This document shows positions 50,469-60,179 of a DNA stretch of 64,000 nucleotides, one piece after another. The notes beneath the pieces are model-generated. The model was not told the DNA's origin. It searched no databases and saw only the letters and a program-made list of their open reading frames with translations. Location of the stretch: the NCBI GenBank assembly GCA_964451255.1, contig CAYVHL010000002.1:186001-250000 (forward strand). The letters are read 5' to 3'. The first letter of the stretch is position 1. Every line of letters starts with the position of its first letter. The stretch comes from JAHBTB01 sp964451255 (lineage in GTDB: Bacteria > Armatimonadota > Fimbriimonadia > Fimbriimonadales > Fimbriimonadaceae). Made by a program: the position numbers and the translations under genes.

Positions 50469-53400
50469 CTAGTCGCCTAGGCCGCCGTCCTTGACTTTCA
50501 CCGGGTCGGGCGGCTGGCTGGGGAAGACGACCGGATGGGCCTTCAACTCGGCCAAGAGTTCCCGTACAGCGGCCTCGATTTGGGGGTCGCGGCCCTGAGC
50601 GTAGATGTTCGGGTCGCTGGGGACGTCGATGTCGGGGGAGACACCGGGGCCCTCGATGACCCATCCGTCTTTGGGAGTCCACATGCCGTAGTTAGGCACG
50701 TTCACCACACCGCCGTCCATCAGGGGCCAGCCGGGGCTGCTACCGACTTCGCCGCCCTTGGTACGTCGTCCGACCAGCTTGCCCAGCTTGAGGTCACGGA
50801 AATGGTGCACGAACTCCTCGCCGCAACTGATGTTGAACTCGTTTTGGAGTGCGACGAGCGGCCCAAGGAAGTAGTCGGTCTGGCGGCTCCATGAGCCCGG
50901 CGACGAACGTTGGTTGAAGTAGGCGCTGAGCTTGTCGGAAAGGATGCGGTTGATGATGCTTTGGGTGAAGCCGCCGTTGTTGAACCGGACGTCGATGACC
51001 ATGGCCTCCTTGTGCCGCTGAGGATAGAATTGCTTGATAAAGTCCTCGACGTCCTGGTTGCCCATCGCCGCCATGTGGAGGTAGCCGATGCGTCCACCCG
51101 AAAGCCGGTCGACCATCTGGCGGTTGCGCTCGACCCAACTGACATACTGCATCCGCCGTTCGCTGGCGACTGGTCGCACCCGCACGACGCGGGAGCCCGA
51201 CATGGTCGGCTTGCTGTTCACGCGCAGGGAGACGATCTGTCCGGCTCGGCCAGCTAAGACCTCACGGTAGTCGGTGCCGACGCGCAGAGGGTGGCCGGCA
51301 ACCTCCAGAACAAAGTCGCCAACGTGGACGTTGACGCCAGGTTCCAAGAGCGGTGACGCTTCGTCAGACCGCACTCCGTCGCCCTCCAGGATGTCGGACA
51401 CCCGGTAGTAGCCAGAACTGTCTGCTTCCAGGCTCGCGCCAAGGAAGCCTCCTTGAAGAGGTGTGTGGCGATAAGGGGACTCGCTTGACAGGTACTCGTG
51501 CGAGGAGCCGAGTTCACTTTGCATCCAACGGATAAGGATGTCAAGCTCGTCGCGGCTATGGACGCTGGCCAGCAAAGGCATGTATTTCGCCTTGATGCCC
51601 TCCCAATTGAGCCCGTTCATGTTCTTGACGAAGAAGTAGTCGCGGAGATAACGCCATGCCTCGACGAACTCCTGTTTCCACTCGGCCTTGCGGTCGACCT
51701 GGAGCCTGAGGTTGCCAAAGTCCAGTTCACCCGAGTTGGCCGGGATGTCCCGGCCGGCCGCGTCCACTACCCGGTACCCGACCACGAGCTTCTTGCCGTC
51801 GTGGCTGAAGGTGAAGGAGCCGCCTGCGGTGACGGTGGAGAAGGACTTGGCCTTGAGGTCAAAGACGCGGATGTTGCCGCCGCCAGCCACGTACACTTTG
51901 TCTCCCTGTACGGCGACCTGCGACCAGTCGCCGGCAGGGATGGGGAGGTCGACCCTTCGCTGGGCGAGGCCGTCCAAGTCGATCTTGACGTCTAGGACCT
52001 TGGCGTCCTTCCTTTCATCTTTCTTTTCGGGGGCCTTCCCGTCGTCTGACTTTTCATCGGGGTCTTTGGGCAGCAATGGGGACGGGGTTTCGGCTGACAA
52101 TGCGAGCAGGCAGACGACGTTGGGGCTCGATGTGTCCAACTGGCTGCCGAAGAATGCGTCTCCTCGGGTCTGGAAGTTCCGGTTTGAGACAAAGGCCAGC
52201 CACTTGCCGTCGCTGCTGAAGCTCGGGTTGGTGTCATTGGCGACTGCTCGTCCGACTTGTGTGGATTTGCCGGTCGAGACTTCGTACAAGTAGAGCGAGT
52301 TGTATCCGGTGACTGTGTCGGCCACCGATGAGACCAACCACTTGCTGTCGGGCGACCAGCCGTGGTCGACGCCACCCCAGGCGGTGGATGTCTGGGCCAC
52401 CTTGTGGGGTGCGCCTGTAGAGACGTCCAGGTACTGAAGGGTCATCTCGCTGTTGTTCCAAGCGAGCATCTTGCTGTCAGGCGACCAGTCCATGCTGACG
52501 ACGCGGCAGTGCTCGTCGGTCATCGGCCTCTTGCCGGTGCCGTCGGAGTTCTCGACGTATATCCGCTCGTCGCCGCTTTCGTCGCTGACGTAGGCGAGGG
52601 ACTTGCCGTCCGGCGACCAGGTAGCGAGGCGGTAGCGGACGCCTGGAGTCGCCTTGAACACGCGGGCTTCGCCCTCACCGACCGGGAGGTCGACGATCTG
52701 GCCCCGGGCCTCGACTAGTACGCGCTTGCCGGTCGGAGAGAGGGACGCACCGAACAAATTGGCCCTTGCGGGCACGCTCGTCGCCCGCATGTGGACATAG
52801 TCGCTTGCCATGTCGAAGGCGAGGTCTCGCGCTTTGCCCGACTTGAGATCGACCATCTCGAGGCCGCGACCTTTCTCGTAGACGAGGGACTGGCCGTCAC
52901 ATCCCAGGTTGCGTACTTCGAATGCGTACGGCCCAGCGACCTTCTTGGACCGGCCGCCCGTAGACGGGACGCTCATGACGGTGAAACGGGCGTCTTGTTC
53001 GTTCACGTAGTAGACGTCGTTCCCGCCCCAGACCGGGTACTCGTCGGTGCCCTTGTCGTCGGTGATTTGCTTGAACGCCTTGGTCTTGTCGTCGCCTATC
53101 CAGATCTGGTTCTGCATGCCTCCCTGGTAGCGGAACCAGGCGTCGTTCTGACGCATGAATCGGACGAACGCGAACTTGTGGTCCTGGCGTCCGTAGTGCA
53201 TGAAGCCGGTGAACTCGACCGGGAGACGCTTGGGCTCGCCGCCACCGGCCGAAACGACGAACGGGGCGTAGCGCGGGTACTCGGGGCTAAGGAAGAGGAT
53301 GCCCTGGCCGTCGGGTGTCCAGCCCATGTTGACGGCGTTTGAATGAAAGTACGTGACCCGCTTGGCAAGGCCCCCTTCGATGGGCATGACGTAGACCTCG

Positions 53401-53633
53401 GTGGCGCCGTCGTACTGGGCCGTGAAGCTGACCATACGTCCGTCGGGGCTGATCCTGGCAAGCTGCTCGATGCCCGGGTCGTTGGTCAGGCGGTGGGCCT
53501 CACCGGACTTGACGCTGCCGACCCAGAGGTCACCCTCGCTGGTGAAGACGACGGTGTCACCGTGGACGTCTGGCATCCGCAAGAAGGCGGGGCCAGACGC
53601 GGCGGCCAAGAAGAGGGCGAGGGTCGCGACCAT
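50469..53633 (-). CDS. Tricorn protease homologue (S41)
   Basis: The 1054-residue protein has a signal-like N-terminus (ATLALFLAAASGPAF) and two beta-propeller domains with PD40-type repeats (ISPDGRMVSFTAQYDG, WSPDGKSLAYVSDESG). Helical and PDZ domains and the S41 peptidase domain follow. The charge-relay residues appear as SH in LGSSHEYL, the nucleophilic Ser in NISCGEEF and the Glu in WVIEGPGVSPD. The residue after the serine is Cys where relatives have Asp. It degrades peptides, probably outside the cytoplasm. The start context GTAAAACGG-TCGGC-ATG holds a weak -10-like box. Confidence 0.92.
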   Translation of the reverse strand: MVATLALFLAAASGPAFLRMPDVHGDTVVFTSEGDLWVGSVKSGEAHRLTNDPGIEQLARISPDGRMVSFTAQYDGATEVYVMPIEGGLAKRVTYFHSNAVNMGWTPDGQGILFLSPEYPRYAPFVVSAGGGEPKRLPVEFTGFMHYGRQDHKFAFVRFMRQNDAWFRYQGGMQNQIWIGDDKTKAFKQITDDKGTDEYPVWGGNDVYYVNEQDARFTVMSVPSTGGRSKKVAGPYAFEVRNLGCDGQSLVYEKGRGLEMVDLKSGKARDLAFDMASDYVHMRATSVPARANLFGASLSPTGKRVLVEARGQIVDLPVGEGEARVFKATPGVRYRLATWSPDGKSLAYVSDESGDERIYVENSDGTGKRPMTDEHCRVVSMDWSPDSKMLAWNNSEMTLQYLDVSTGAPHKVAQTSTAWGGVDHGWSPDSKWLVSSVADTVTGYNSLYLYEVSTGKSTQVGRAVANDTNPSFSSDGKWLAFVSNRNFQTRGDAFFGSQLDTSSPNVVCLLALSAETPSPLLPKDPDEKSDDGKAPEKKDERKDAKVLDVKIDLDGLAQRRVDLPIPAGDWSQVAVQGDKVYVAGGGNIRVFDLKAKSFSTVTAGGSFTFSHDGKKLVVGYRVVDAAGRDIPANSGELDFGNLRLQVDRKAEWKQEFVEAWRYLRDYFFVKNMNGLNWEGIKAKYMPLLASVHSRDELDILIRWMQSELGSSHEYLSSESPYRHTPLQGGFLGASLEADSSGYYRVSDILEGDGVRSDEASPLLEPGVNVHVGDFVLEVAGHPLRVGTDYREVLAGRAGQIVSLRVNSKPTMSGSRVVRVRPVASERRMQYVSWVERNRQMVDRLSGGRIGYLHMAAMGNQDVEDFIKQFYPQRHKEAMVIDVRFNNGGFTQSIINRILSDKLSAYFNQRSSPGSWSRQTDYFLGPLVALQNEFNISCGEEFVHHFRDLKLGKLVGRRTKGGEVGSSPGWPLMDGGVVNVPNYGMWTPKDGWVIEGPGVSPDIDVPSDPNIYAQGRDPQIEAAVRELLAELKAHPVVFPSQPPDPVKVKDGGLGD

Positions 53634-53711
53634 GCCGACCGTTTTACCACTGTGCGGGCGTGGATCGTCAGCGGCGTCTTGAGCGTTTGGGCCGGAAATG
53701 ACGCTGGCCGG

Positions 53712-54215
53712 CTAAAGGGAAGCCTTGGCGCGCTCCTCAGCGACAGGCGGTTTCGCCCGGCGCACCCGGGGTTGGATCGACTTGACGATCTCCGCGAACT
53801 GTGCGGGGTCGTCGAACTCGCGGTAAACGCTGGCGAAACGGACGAAGGCGACTTTGTCCAGCCCGAGGAGTTCTCCGAGCACCTGTTCGCCGATATCTGC
53901 GGTTGAGATCTCCGATTCGCCTTGGTCGTAGGCTTCGCGTTCGACACGGTCGGCGGCGGCCTTGACCGCCTCCATGGGGACGGGACGCTTGCGACAGGCG
54001 ACGGTCATGCTGCGGAGGAGTTTCTCCCGGTCGAACTCTTCGCGCCCGCCTTGCCGTTTGACGACCATAAGGCGAGGTCGCTCGACCTCTTCAAAGGTGG
54101 TGAAGCGCCGGAGGCACGCCTCGCATTCTCGACGCCGCCGGATGGCGGTGCAGTCTCGGGCGGGACGGGAGTCCAGCACCTTGTGTTCTTCATGGCCGCA
54201 AAACGGGCATCTCAT
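53712..54215 (-). CDS. nrdR: Transcriptional repressor NrdR
   Basis: The 167-residue protein has the NrdR zinc ribbon (CPFCGHEEHKVLDSR, then CEACLRRFTTFE) and an ATP-cone domain (VVKRQGGREEFDREKLLRS, VAFVRFASVYREFDD). It senses dATP/ATP and represses ribonucleotide reductase genes at paired NrdR boxes. The ATG is one base after the aspS stop, so the two genes are coupled. nrdB in this window has a different palindrome at its promoter, so it is not clear that NrdR controls it through the usual box. Confidence 0.96.
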   Translation of the reverse strand: MRCPFCGHEEHKVLDSRPARDCTAIRRRRECEACLRRFTTFEEVERPRLMVVKRQGGREEFDREKLLRSMTVACRKRPVPMEAVKAAADRVEREAYDQGESEISTADIGEQVLGELLGLDKVAFVRFASVYREFDDPAQFAEIVKSIQPRVRRAKPPVAEERAKASL

Positions 54216-54216
54216 G

Positions 54217-56043
54217 TCAACTCGGCTTGGCCGGAGCGATCTGCAGGCCCATATCCTTCCACTGGGCCTCGTCCACCGTGCTCGGCGCTTCCATCATGGG
54301 GTCGTAGCCGTTGCCCGTCTTGGGAAAGGCCATGACTTCTCGGATGTTGTCCTCGTCCATAAGGGCCATGACAAGGCGGTCGATGCCGGGGGCCATACCG
54401 CCGTGGGGCGGGGCGCCGTAGGTGAAGGCTTCAAGGATGTGGGCGAACCGTTCCTGTTGCGCCTTCTCGTCGACGCCGATGAGGCTGAATATGCGTGCTT
54501 GGACTTCGGGCTGGTGGATCCGGATGGAGCCGGACGCCATCTCGACGCCGTTGCAGACGAGATCGTAGCAATCTGCTCGGATGCGGCCAGGGTCTATGTC
54601 GAGGAGGTGCATGTCCTCGTGCTTCGGGCTTGTGAAGGGATGGTGGCTAGGATCCCACCGGTTCTCGTCCGCATTCCATTCGACGAGGGGGAAGTCAAGG
54701 ACGTAGGCGAATGCGAGCTTGCGCGGGTCGCGCAGGCCGCAGGCGTCGCCGATGGCGATGCGCAACTTGCCAAGTGCCTCGTTCGTGACCGACCATGAGT
54801 CGGCGACGACACAGACAAGGTCGCCCTGTTCCGCCCCTGCCGCCTCGATGAGGGCGTCGGCTTCGTCGGGGACGAGGAACTTGGCGGCCGCTCCGCGAAC
54901 CCTCCTCCCCTTGCCGGTCAAAAGCGAGCCCTCGATTTCTTGGGCGGGATCCTCGACGTAGAGGCTGGCCATACCCTTGGCGCCCGCGCCCTTGCACAGT
55001 TCCTCTAGTTCACCGACCTCCTTTCGGCTCAGTTTGCCCCCTCCCGGGTATCGCAGGCCACGGACGAAGCCGCCCGAGCCCGCCGCTCCTGCGAAGACGC
55101 CGAATGCGGAGGTCTTGGCCTGCTCGGTGAAGTTGAATATGGGCAGGCCAAACCTGAGGTCGGGTTTGTCGCTGCCATAGAGGCGGAGGGAGTCGTCGTA
55201 GGTGAGCCGTGCAAACGGCTGGACGTGCTCCTTGGCCAACTTGAACTCGTCGATGACCCCGTTGACGACATCAAGTGTGAGGTCTTCTATGGTGTTGAGG
55301 ACGTCCTCCTGGGTCACGAACGACATCTCCAAGTCGAGTTGGGTGAACTCCGGTTGGCGGTCGGCGCGCTGAGACTCGTCACGAAAGCACTTGGCGATCT
55401 GGTAGTACCGCTCGACTCCGGCGACCATCAGGAGCTGCTTGTACTGCTGCGGACTTTGCGGGAGGGCGTAGAACTTGCCGGGTTCGAGGCGGTAGGGCAC
55501 CAGGTAGTCGCGGGCACCCTCGGGGGTCGACTTGGTGATGATGGGGGTCTCAACCTCCAAGAACCCTTTCGAGTCCAGGTGGCGCCGGATTCGGGAGATG
55601 ACTCCGGCCCGGACGGCGAGCTTGCGGTACATCGTCGGGCGGCGCAGGTCAAGGTAGCGGTGTTTGACGCGCAGTTCCTCGTTGACTTTGGCCATCTGAC
55701 CCTCGTCGCTGACAGGAAAGGGCAGGACGGCGGCCTGGTTGAGCACCTCCCACGAGTCGGCGACGAGTTCGACGTCGCCGGTGCCGATGTTCGGGTTTTT
55801 GTTGGCGGCGTCGCGTTCGCGGACGGTGCCGGTGACGCTCAGGCACGTCTCGCTTCGCACATCCGGGGTGCCTTTCTCGGGGTCGAAGACGATCTGGAGG
55901 ACACCGGTCCGGTCGCGCAGATCGACGAACAGGAGGCCCCCGAGGTCGCGCACCTTGTGCGCCCACCCGTTCAAGGTCACCTGACGGCCGGCGTCTTCGA
56001 CGCGCGGCTCGCCGCAAAACACCGTCCGCTGCGCGAAGCCCAT
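54217..56043 (-). CDS. aspS: Aspartate-tRNA ligase
   Basis: The 608-residue class II synthetase has an OB-fold anticodon domain (VTLNGWAHKVRDLGGLLFVDLRDRTG), motif 2 in CFRDESQRADRQPEFTQLDLEMSF, the bacterial GAD insertion domain and motif 3 in GMAPGIDRLVM. Length and domain order match the bacterial type. Whether it is discriminating or also charges tRNA-Asn cannot be read here. TAACCT ends 9 bases before the ATG, so the leader would be very short. nrdR follows after one base. Confidence 0.96.
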   Translation of the reverse strand: MGFAQRTVFCGEPRVEDAGRQVTLNGWAHKVRDLGGLLFVDLRDRTGVLQIVFDPEKGTPDVRSETCLSVTGTVRERDAANKNPNIGTGDVELVADSWEVLNQAAVLPFPVSDEGQMAKVNEELRVKHRYLDLRRPTMYRKLAVRAGVISRIRRHLDSKGFLEVETPIITKSTPEGARDYLVPYRLEPGKFYALPQSPQQYKQLLMVAGVERYYQIAKCFRDESQRADRQPEFTQLDLEMSFVTQEDVLNTIEDLTLDVVNGVIDEFKLAKEHVQPFARLTYDDSLRLYGSDKPDLRFGLPIFNFTEQAKTSAFGVFAGAAGSGGFVRGLRYPGGGKLSRKEVGELEELCKGAGAKGMASLYVEDPAQEIEGSLLTGKGRRVRGAAAKFLVPDEADALIEAAGAEQGDLVCVVADSWSVTNEALGKLRIAIGDACGLRDPRKLAFAYVLDFPLVEWNADENRWDPSHHPFTSPKHEDMHLLDIDPGRIRADCYDLVCNGVEMASGSIRIHQPEVQARIFSLIGVDEKAQQERFAHILEAFTYGAPPHGGMAPGIDRLVMALMDEDNIREVMAFPKTGNGYDPMMEAPSTVDEAQWKDMGLQIAPAKPS

Positions 56044-56112
56044 TGGGGCGGCAGGTTACCAGTCCGAACCTGGCGGGCCTGGTTCCGTCGTGGCGGGAGT
56101 ATCCTGCCGACG

Positions 56113-56937
56113 ATGACGATCACGCGGCGTGACGTGCTGGCAGGGGCGGTGGCAGTCGGGGCCGGGTTTGCCCCTGTGGCGAAGGCCTTCTCTCAGGAGA
56201 GCCTCTACCGACCCTTCCATATGGGGGTGCAGAGCTACAGCCTGCGGGGCTACGCGCTGGACCGGGCTTTGAAGGAGGCCAAGGCGTTAGGCGTCGACGC
56301 CTGGGAGGTCTATCCGGGGCACATGGGGCGCACGACCGACCCGGCAGAGATCCAAAGGTTCCGAGCGCTCCACAAGGATGCGGGTGTCAAGTGCCTTGGT
56401 TGGGGCGTGGTGAGCTTCTCAAAGGACGAGAAGGACGCCCGGACCAACTTCGATTTTGCGAGGGCGATGGGTATCAAGGTGATCAGCGCCGATCCGTCTG
56501 AGGATAGCTTCGACCTCTTGGAGAAGCTGGTCAAAGAGTTCGACATTCGGATCGCGATCCATAACCACGGCCCCGGGGCGCGCTACAGCACCCTTGGTCA
56601 GGTCGCCAAGGCAGTGGAGGGCAAAGACTGGCGGATCGGCTCGTGCATCGACACTGGCCATGCCCTGCGCAGCGGGGAAGACCCCGTGGTGTGGACACGG
56701 ACACTTGGCAAGCGTGTGCACGGCGTCCACCTGAAGGACGTGAAGGACGCCAAGACCTTCACCGTGTTGGGCGAGGGCGACCTGCGGCTAGACGATTTCA
56801 TCCGTGAACTACGCAAGCTCAAGTTTGACCAGTTGATGTCTCTGGAGTACGAGGAGAAGCCGGAAGACCCTCGAGCCGACATGCGCCAGTGCCTGCTGGC
56901 CGTCCAGAAAGCGATAAAGGCTACCGCGCGCCCTTGA
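56113..56937 (+). CDS. Tat-exported sugar phosphate isomerase/epimerase-like protein
   Basis: The 274-residue protein starts with a Tat signal (TITRRDVLAGAVAVGAGFAPVAKA), so it should be folded in the cytoplasm and exported. The TIM barrel carries HMGVQSYSLRGYALDRAL, GVDAWEVYPGHMG, VISADPSED, IAIHNHGPGARY, GSCIDTGHALRSG, HGVHLKDVKD and LMSLEYEEKPEDP. These hold the E, D, H, E metal site of the family. The substrate is unknown. TATCCT ends 7 bases before the ATG, a likely leaderless start; the long frame upstream is antisense to aspS. Its end overlaps the convergent MFS gene by 17 bases. Confidence 0.87.
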   Translation: MTITRRDVLAGAVAVGAGFAPVAKAFSQESLYRPFHMGVQSYSLRGYALDRALKEAKALGVDAWEVYPGHMGRTTDPAEIQRFRALHKDAGVKCLGWGVVSFSKDEKDARTNFDFARAMGIKVISADPSEDSFDLLEKLVKEFDIRIAIHNHGPGARYSTLGQVAKAVEGKDWRIGSCIDTGHALRSGEDPVVWTRTLGKRVHGVHLKDVKDAKTFTVLGEGDLRLDDFIRELRKLKFDQLMSLEYEEKPEDPRADMRQCLLAVQKAIKATARP

Positions 56938-58207
56938 TATTGCGGACGAACACGGTCGACAGCAGGAAGAGGCAGGCGGACGTCACGCACATGCTCACAT
57001 AGCCTAGGCCTGGCGACGTGCGGTTCAACGCGTCGATCATCAATCCAGGGAGGAAGAGGACGAGTTGGACGGTGGTCTCGGCTGAGTGCCAGACGCCCAT
57101 CTCAGTCCCAGCACGCTTTACGTTAGGCAAGACGTCGCTCACCAACGCCCAGTCGGCGGCGGCGTAGATGCCGTTGCCCAGGCCGAAGCCCAGCACGAGC
57201 AACCAGATCAGGGTGAAGTCCCGCAACCATCCGACGGGGAACAGGACGAAGAAGACCATGACGCCGGAGACGATCAGAAGTGGCTTGCGTCCCAACCTGT
57301 CGGCGACCCTCGTGGTGAAGATGGATCCGGCGACCCCGGCAAGGGAGATCGTCAGCGCCATGTAGTTGGCCGCGCTCTCCGGGTTCTTGAGGTCGATGCC
57401 GAAGAGGTGGTAGTCGGTGACCGCGTCCTTGAGGAAGTTGATCGCGAATCCCGTGACGAGCCCGAATGCAAGCGCCACGACAAAACGGTTGAGCCAGACG
57501 TACAGAAAATCGCGCCGCTTGAAGGGGGCGATCCAGTCGGTCAGAAAGCTGGTCTGGACGTGCTCGGGGTCGACGGTCGCGGGCGGGACGTGGCGGATAG
57601 TCCATACGGTCCAACACGCTCCGAGGACGTTGACCAAGGCAACCCCGGCGTAGACGACGAACGCATGGTTCTTCAGGAAGACCAAGGCGACGACCGCCGA
57701 CGCGATCTGGCCCGCGAACTTGAGGCCCCCCAAGATCGCGCTTGCGTAGCCCCGGTGTTCGCCCGGGACAGTGCCTGCCACCATGCCTGCGTAAGGCCCC
57801 GTCGCCACCGAGTCGCCGATCTGCATGAGCAAGAACCCGACGATCAGGGCCCCGTACGTCGGCGCGGCGAACACTGTGAACACGCCAAGCACGGTGACGC
57901 ATGTGCCCATGACGAGCCAAAGGGAATGCCTCCCCCAGCGGCCCCCCAGGGTCTCGCACAGCCTGCCGGTGATCGGCGGGCCGAACGTGACGATCAACGC
58001 GCCGATGGCGAGGATCTTCGCCCAACTGGAGTTGGGGTTGTCAGGGTCGCCAAGTTCCCGCGCCCGGCTAGGCAGAAGGATCAGGAGAAAGATGAACCAC
58101 TTGTAGCTGGTGGCGAACCAATAGGCGCTAAAGCCGACGTTCCAGCCGACGCTGTGCTTATAGGGGCCATCAGGCTCTTGGGGCCCCCCGACAATCGACG
58201 ATCCCAT
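56921..58207 (-). CDS. MFS transporter
   Basis: The 428-residue protein has about 12 hydrophobic segments and the loop signature RVADRLGRKPLLI between helices in the second half, with GRLCETLGGRWGRHSLWLV as its first-half equivalent. It resembles sugar or glycoside cation symporter-like MFS proteins, but no substrate can be named. A GGAAGG is next to the ATG and an AGGAG about 20 bases further up. It converges with the Tat-exported isomerase; if the two act together, the transporter could import its product, which is only a guess. Confidence 0.85.
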   Translation of the reverse strand: MGSSIVGGPQEPDGPYKHSVGWNVGFSAYWFATSYKWFIFLLILLPSRARELGDPDNPNSSWAKILAIGALIVTFGPPITGRLCETLGGRWGRHSLWLVMGTCVTVLGVFTVFAAPTYGALIVGFLLMQIGDSVATGPYAGMVAGTVPGEHRGYASAILGGLKFAGQIASAVVALVFLKNHAFVVYAGVALVNVLGACWTVWTIRHVPPATVDPEHVQTSFLTDWIAPFKRRDFLYVWLNRFVVALAFGLVTGFAINFLKDAVTDYHLFGIDLKNPESAANYMALTISLAGVAGSIFTTRVADRLGRKPLLIVSGVMVFFVLFPVGWLRDFTLIWLLVLGFGLGNGIYAAADWALVSDVLPNVKRAGTEMGVWHSAETTVQLVLFLPGLMIDALNRTSPGLGYVSMCVTSACLFLLSTVFVRNIKGAR

Positions 58208-58264
58208 GGCCTTCCTACCGGCGAGGCTCCTTTCGGGTGGCGTCTGGCACCGAAAGAGTATGGC

Positions 58265-58648
58265 TTAGCGGGCGGCGGCGGTGACAGCGGCGGGTCCTGC
58301 CTGCTCGACCGGATGCCCATCGTGATGGGGATAGAGCGCCACTGCCAGAACGAGGGCGGTCACAACCCACTGGGTGACGATCCGTACCCTGCGGGTCATC
58401 ACCTGGTCGTCATGCGCCGTTCCGTGGACGGGGCAGACAGTGGGTTTTCGGTAGGCCAAGAAGAAGCCAAGGGCGAGCATCGCGCTTGAAAAGGTGAGGA
58501 GGACAGGCCGGTAAGTCTCAAGTGTGGCCAAGACCCCGGCGCCGAGCCATGTGCCACCGAGGGCGAGGACAAGTTTCGGGCCGCAACACGGGATGTGGGC
58601 GGCCAATGCGGAGAGCACTGTCCCGGCTGTGACCTGTCCGGATTTCAT
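58265..58648 (-). CDS. MerT-like small membrane transport protein
   Basis: The 127-residue protein has three hydrophobic segments and a cysteine pair in the first one (AAHIPCCGPKLVLALGG), as in MerT-type mercuric or other metal transporters. A second metal-binding hint is CPVHGTAHDD in a loop, and the C-terminus has PHHDGHP. No merR, merA or merP is nearby. The ATG at 58648 is chosen because TACAAT ends 6 bases upstream; the longer frame runs through the aspA promoter. A perfect inverted repeat overlaps the -10 box, so it is probably regulated. Confidence 0.65.
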   Translation of the reverse strand: MKSGQVTAGTVLSALAAHIPCCGPKLVLALGGTWLGAGVLATLETYRPVLLTFSSAMLALGFFLAYRKPTVCPVHGTAHDDQVMTRRVRIVTQWVVTALVLAVALYPHHDGHPVEQAGPAAVTAAAR

Positions 58649-58668
58649 ATTGCCATTGTATTGCAATA
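58648..58668. promoter_or_regulatory. Inverted repeat over the MerT-like gene promoter
   Basis: TATTGC-N9-GCAATA forms perfect 6-bp arms and encloses the minus-strand -10 box TACAAT (58660-58655). The inner ATTGCAAT at 58661-58668 region adds further symmetry. It could bind a metal-responsive repressor of the ArsR or MerR type. Confidence 0.5.
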
Positions 58669-58754
58669 GCCGTTTCCTTGCTAGGAATGTGTACGGGCTA
58701 ACATTCCGACCGGCGTCATCAGGACTTGCCTGCCTTCCGAATAAACTGGCCGCC

Positions 58755-60152
58755 ATGTCCACCCGCGTCGAACGCGACTCGTTAGGCGACGTCCAAGTAC
58801 CAGCCGATGCTTATTGGGGGAGCCAGGCGGAGCGCAGCCGCAACCTTTTCCGCATCAGCGGCCTCACCGAAGACCCCCGCATGATCGACGCTTACGTGCT
58901 GCTCAAGAAGGCGTGCGCCGAAGCCAACACCGAACTTGGCCTGTTACAGCCGGAGCAGGGCAGGGCCTTGATGCAGGCCGCCGACGAAATCTTGGCGGGC
59001 AAATTGAGAGACCAGTTCCCCGTCGACGTGTTCCACATGGGAGCTGGCACCAGCCTCAACATGAACGTCAACGAGGTCTTGGCGAACCGGGCCGAGGAGA
59101 TCTTGGGCGGCAAGCTCGGCGAATACAAGCTGGTCAACCCCAACGACCACGCCAACTACGGCCAGAGCACGAACGACACGTTTCCGACCGCGATGCGCGT
59201 CATGGCCCGCTTGATGATGGACCCCCTGTTCCACGAAGTGGACCGCCTGGCCGACGCGTTCGCGGCCAAGGGAAGGGAGTTCGACGGCGTCTTGAAGTCC
59301 GGCCGGACACATTTGCAAGATGCCGTGCCTGTCCGGCTCGGGCAAGAGTTCACGGCCTACGCCGTGAGCATCCGGCGGTGCAGGAAGTGGCTGGAAAATG
59401 CTGCCCACGAGTTGGAAGAACTGGGCATAGGCGGCAGCGCGGCGGGGACTGGCCTGAACACCCACCCGGACTACCGGTTCAAGGTGGTGGCCAACCTCAA
59501 GGCTTATACCGGCCACGACTGGCGCAACAGCCCCGACATGCGAGAGGCGATGCAGAGTCAGATGTGCATGGCGTCTCTGGCCGCCGGACTACGGCTCTTG
59601 TGTCTGGAACTGACCAGGGTGACCAACGACCTCCGTCTCCTCTGTTCTGGGCCGCTGACCGGCCTGGCCGAGATCGTCCTGCCCCCCGTCCAACCGGGCA
59701 GCAGCATCATGCCGGGCAAGGTGAACCCCAGCATGGCGGAGAACCTCAACTTGGTGCTCTTCCAAGTCCTCGGGCAGTGTCAGACCATCGACTACGCGGT
59801 GCAAGCCGGGCAGCTTGAACTGAACGTGATGATGCCGGGTATGGCGTTTGCCGCCCAGTTCTCGCTCAAGATCCTGGCCAACACCCTGGCCACCTTCACC
59901 GACAACTGCGTCGTTGGCATTACGGCCAACGCAGAGACCTGCCTGCGTTATGCGGAGACGTCGCCGAGCCTGGCCACCGCGCTCAACCCGTTCGTCGGAT
60001 ACAAGGTAGCCGCGGACGTGGTTAAAGAGGCGCTAAAGGACAAGAAGTCGATACCCGAGGTCGTCAGGGAGCGGAAGTTGCTGGACGAGGAGACCTTGGC
60101 CAAGGCCCTGGATCCCGCCCTGTTGACTGAGCCGGGCATCCCCGGCAAGTAA
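58755..60152 (+). CDS. aspA: Aspartate ammonia-lyase
   Basis: The 465-residue member of the aspartase/fumarase superfamily has the signature GSSIMPGKVNP with the catalytic serine loop. Closer to aspartase than to fumarase are QAGQLELNVMMPG, VVGITANAETCLRYAE and TALNPFVGYK. The MPG of the signature is shared with fumarases (aspartases often have MPA), so a fumarase activity cannot be ruled out. It would deaminate aspartate to fumarate. TAAACT ends 7 bases before the ATG, so the message is probably leaderless. It diverges from the MerT-like gene. Confidence 0.85.
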   Translation: MSTRVERDSLGDVQVPADAYWGSQAERSRNLFRISGLTEDPRMIDAYVLLKKACAEANTELGLLQPEQGRALMQAADEILAGKLRDQFPVDVFHMGAGTSLNMNVNEVLANRAEEILGGKLGEYKLVNPNDHANYGQSTNDTFPTAMRVMARLMMDPLFHEVDRLADAFAAKGREFDGVLKSGRTHLQDAVPVRLGQEFTAYAVSIRRCRKWLENAAHELEELGIGGSAAGTGLNTHPDYRFKVVANLKAYTGHDWRNSPDMREAMQSQMCMASLAAGLRLLCLELTRVTNDLRLLCSGPLTGLAEIVLPPVQPGSSIMPGKVNPSMAENLNLVLFQVLGQCQTIDYAVQAGQLELNVMMPGMAFAAQFSLKILANTLATFTDNCVVGITANAETCLRYAETSPSLATALNPFVGYKVAADVVKEALKDKKSIPEVVRERKLLDEETLAKALDPALLTEPGIPGK

Positions 60153-60179
60153 GGCGCCGACCGTCTGCCATACTCGGAC

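Noticed and set aside
57086..58489. 467-codon plus-strand frame
   Set aside because: It lies antisense to the MFS and MerT-like genes and is charged low-complexity sequence.
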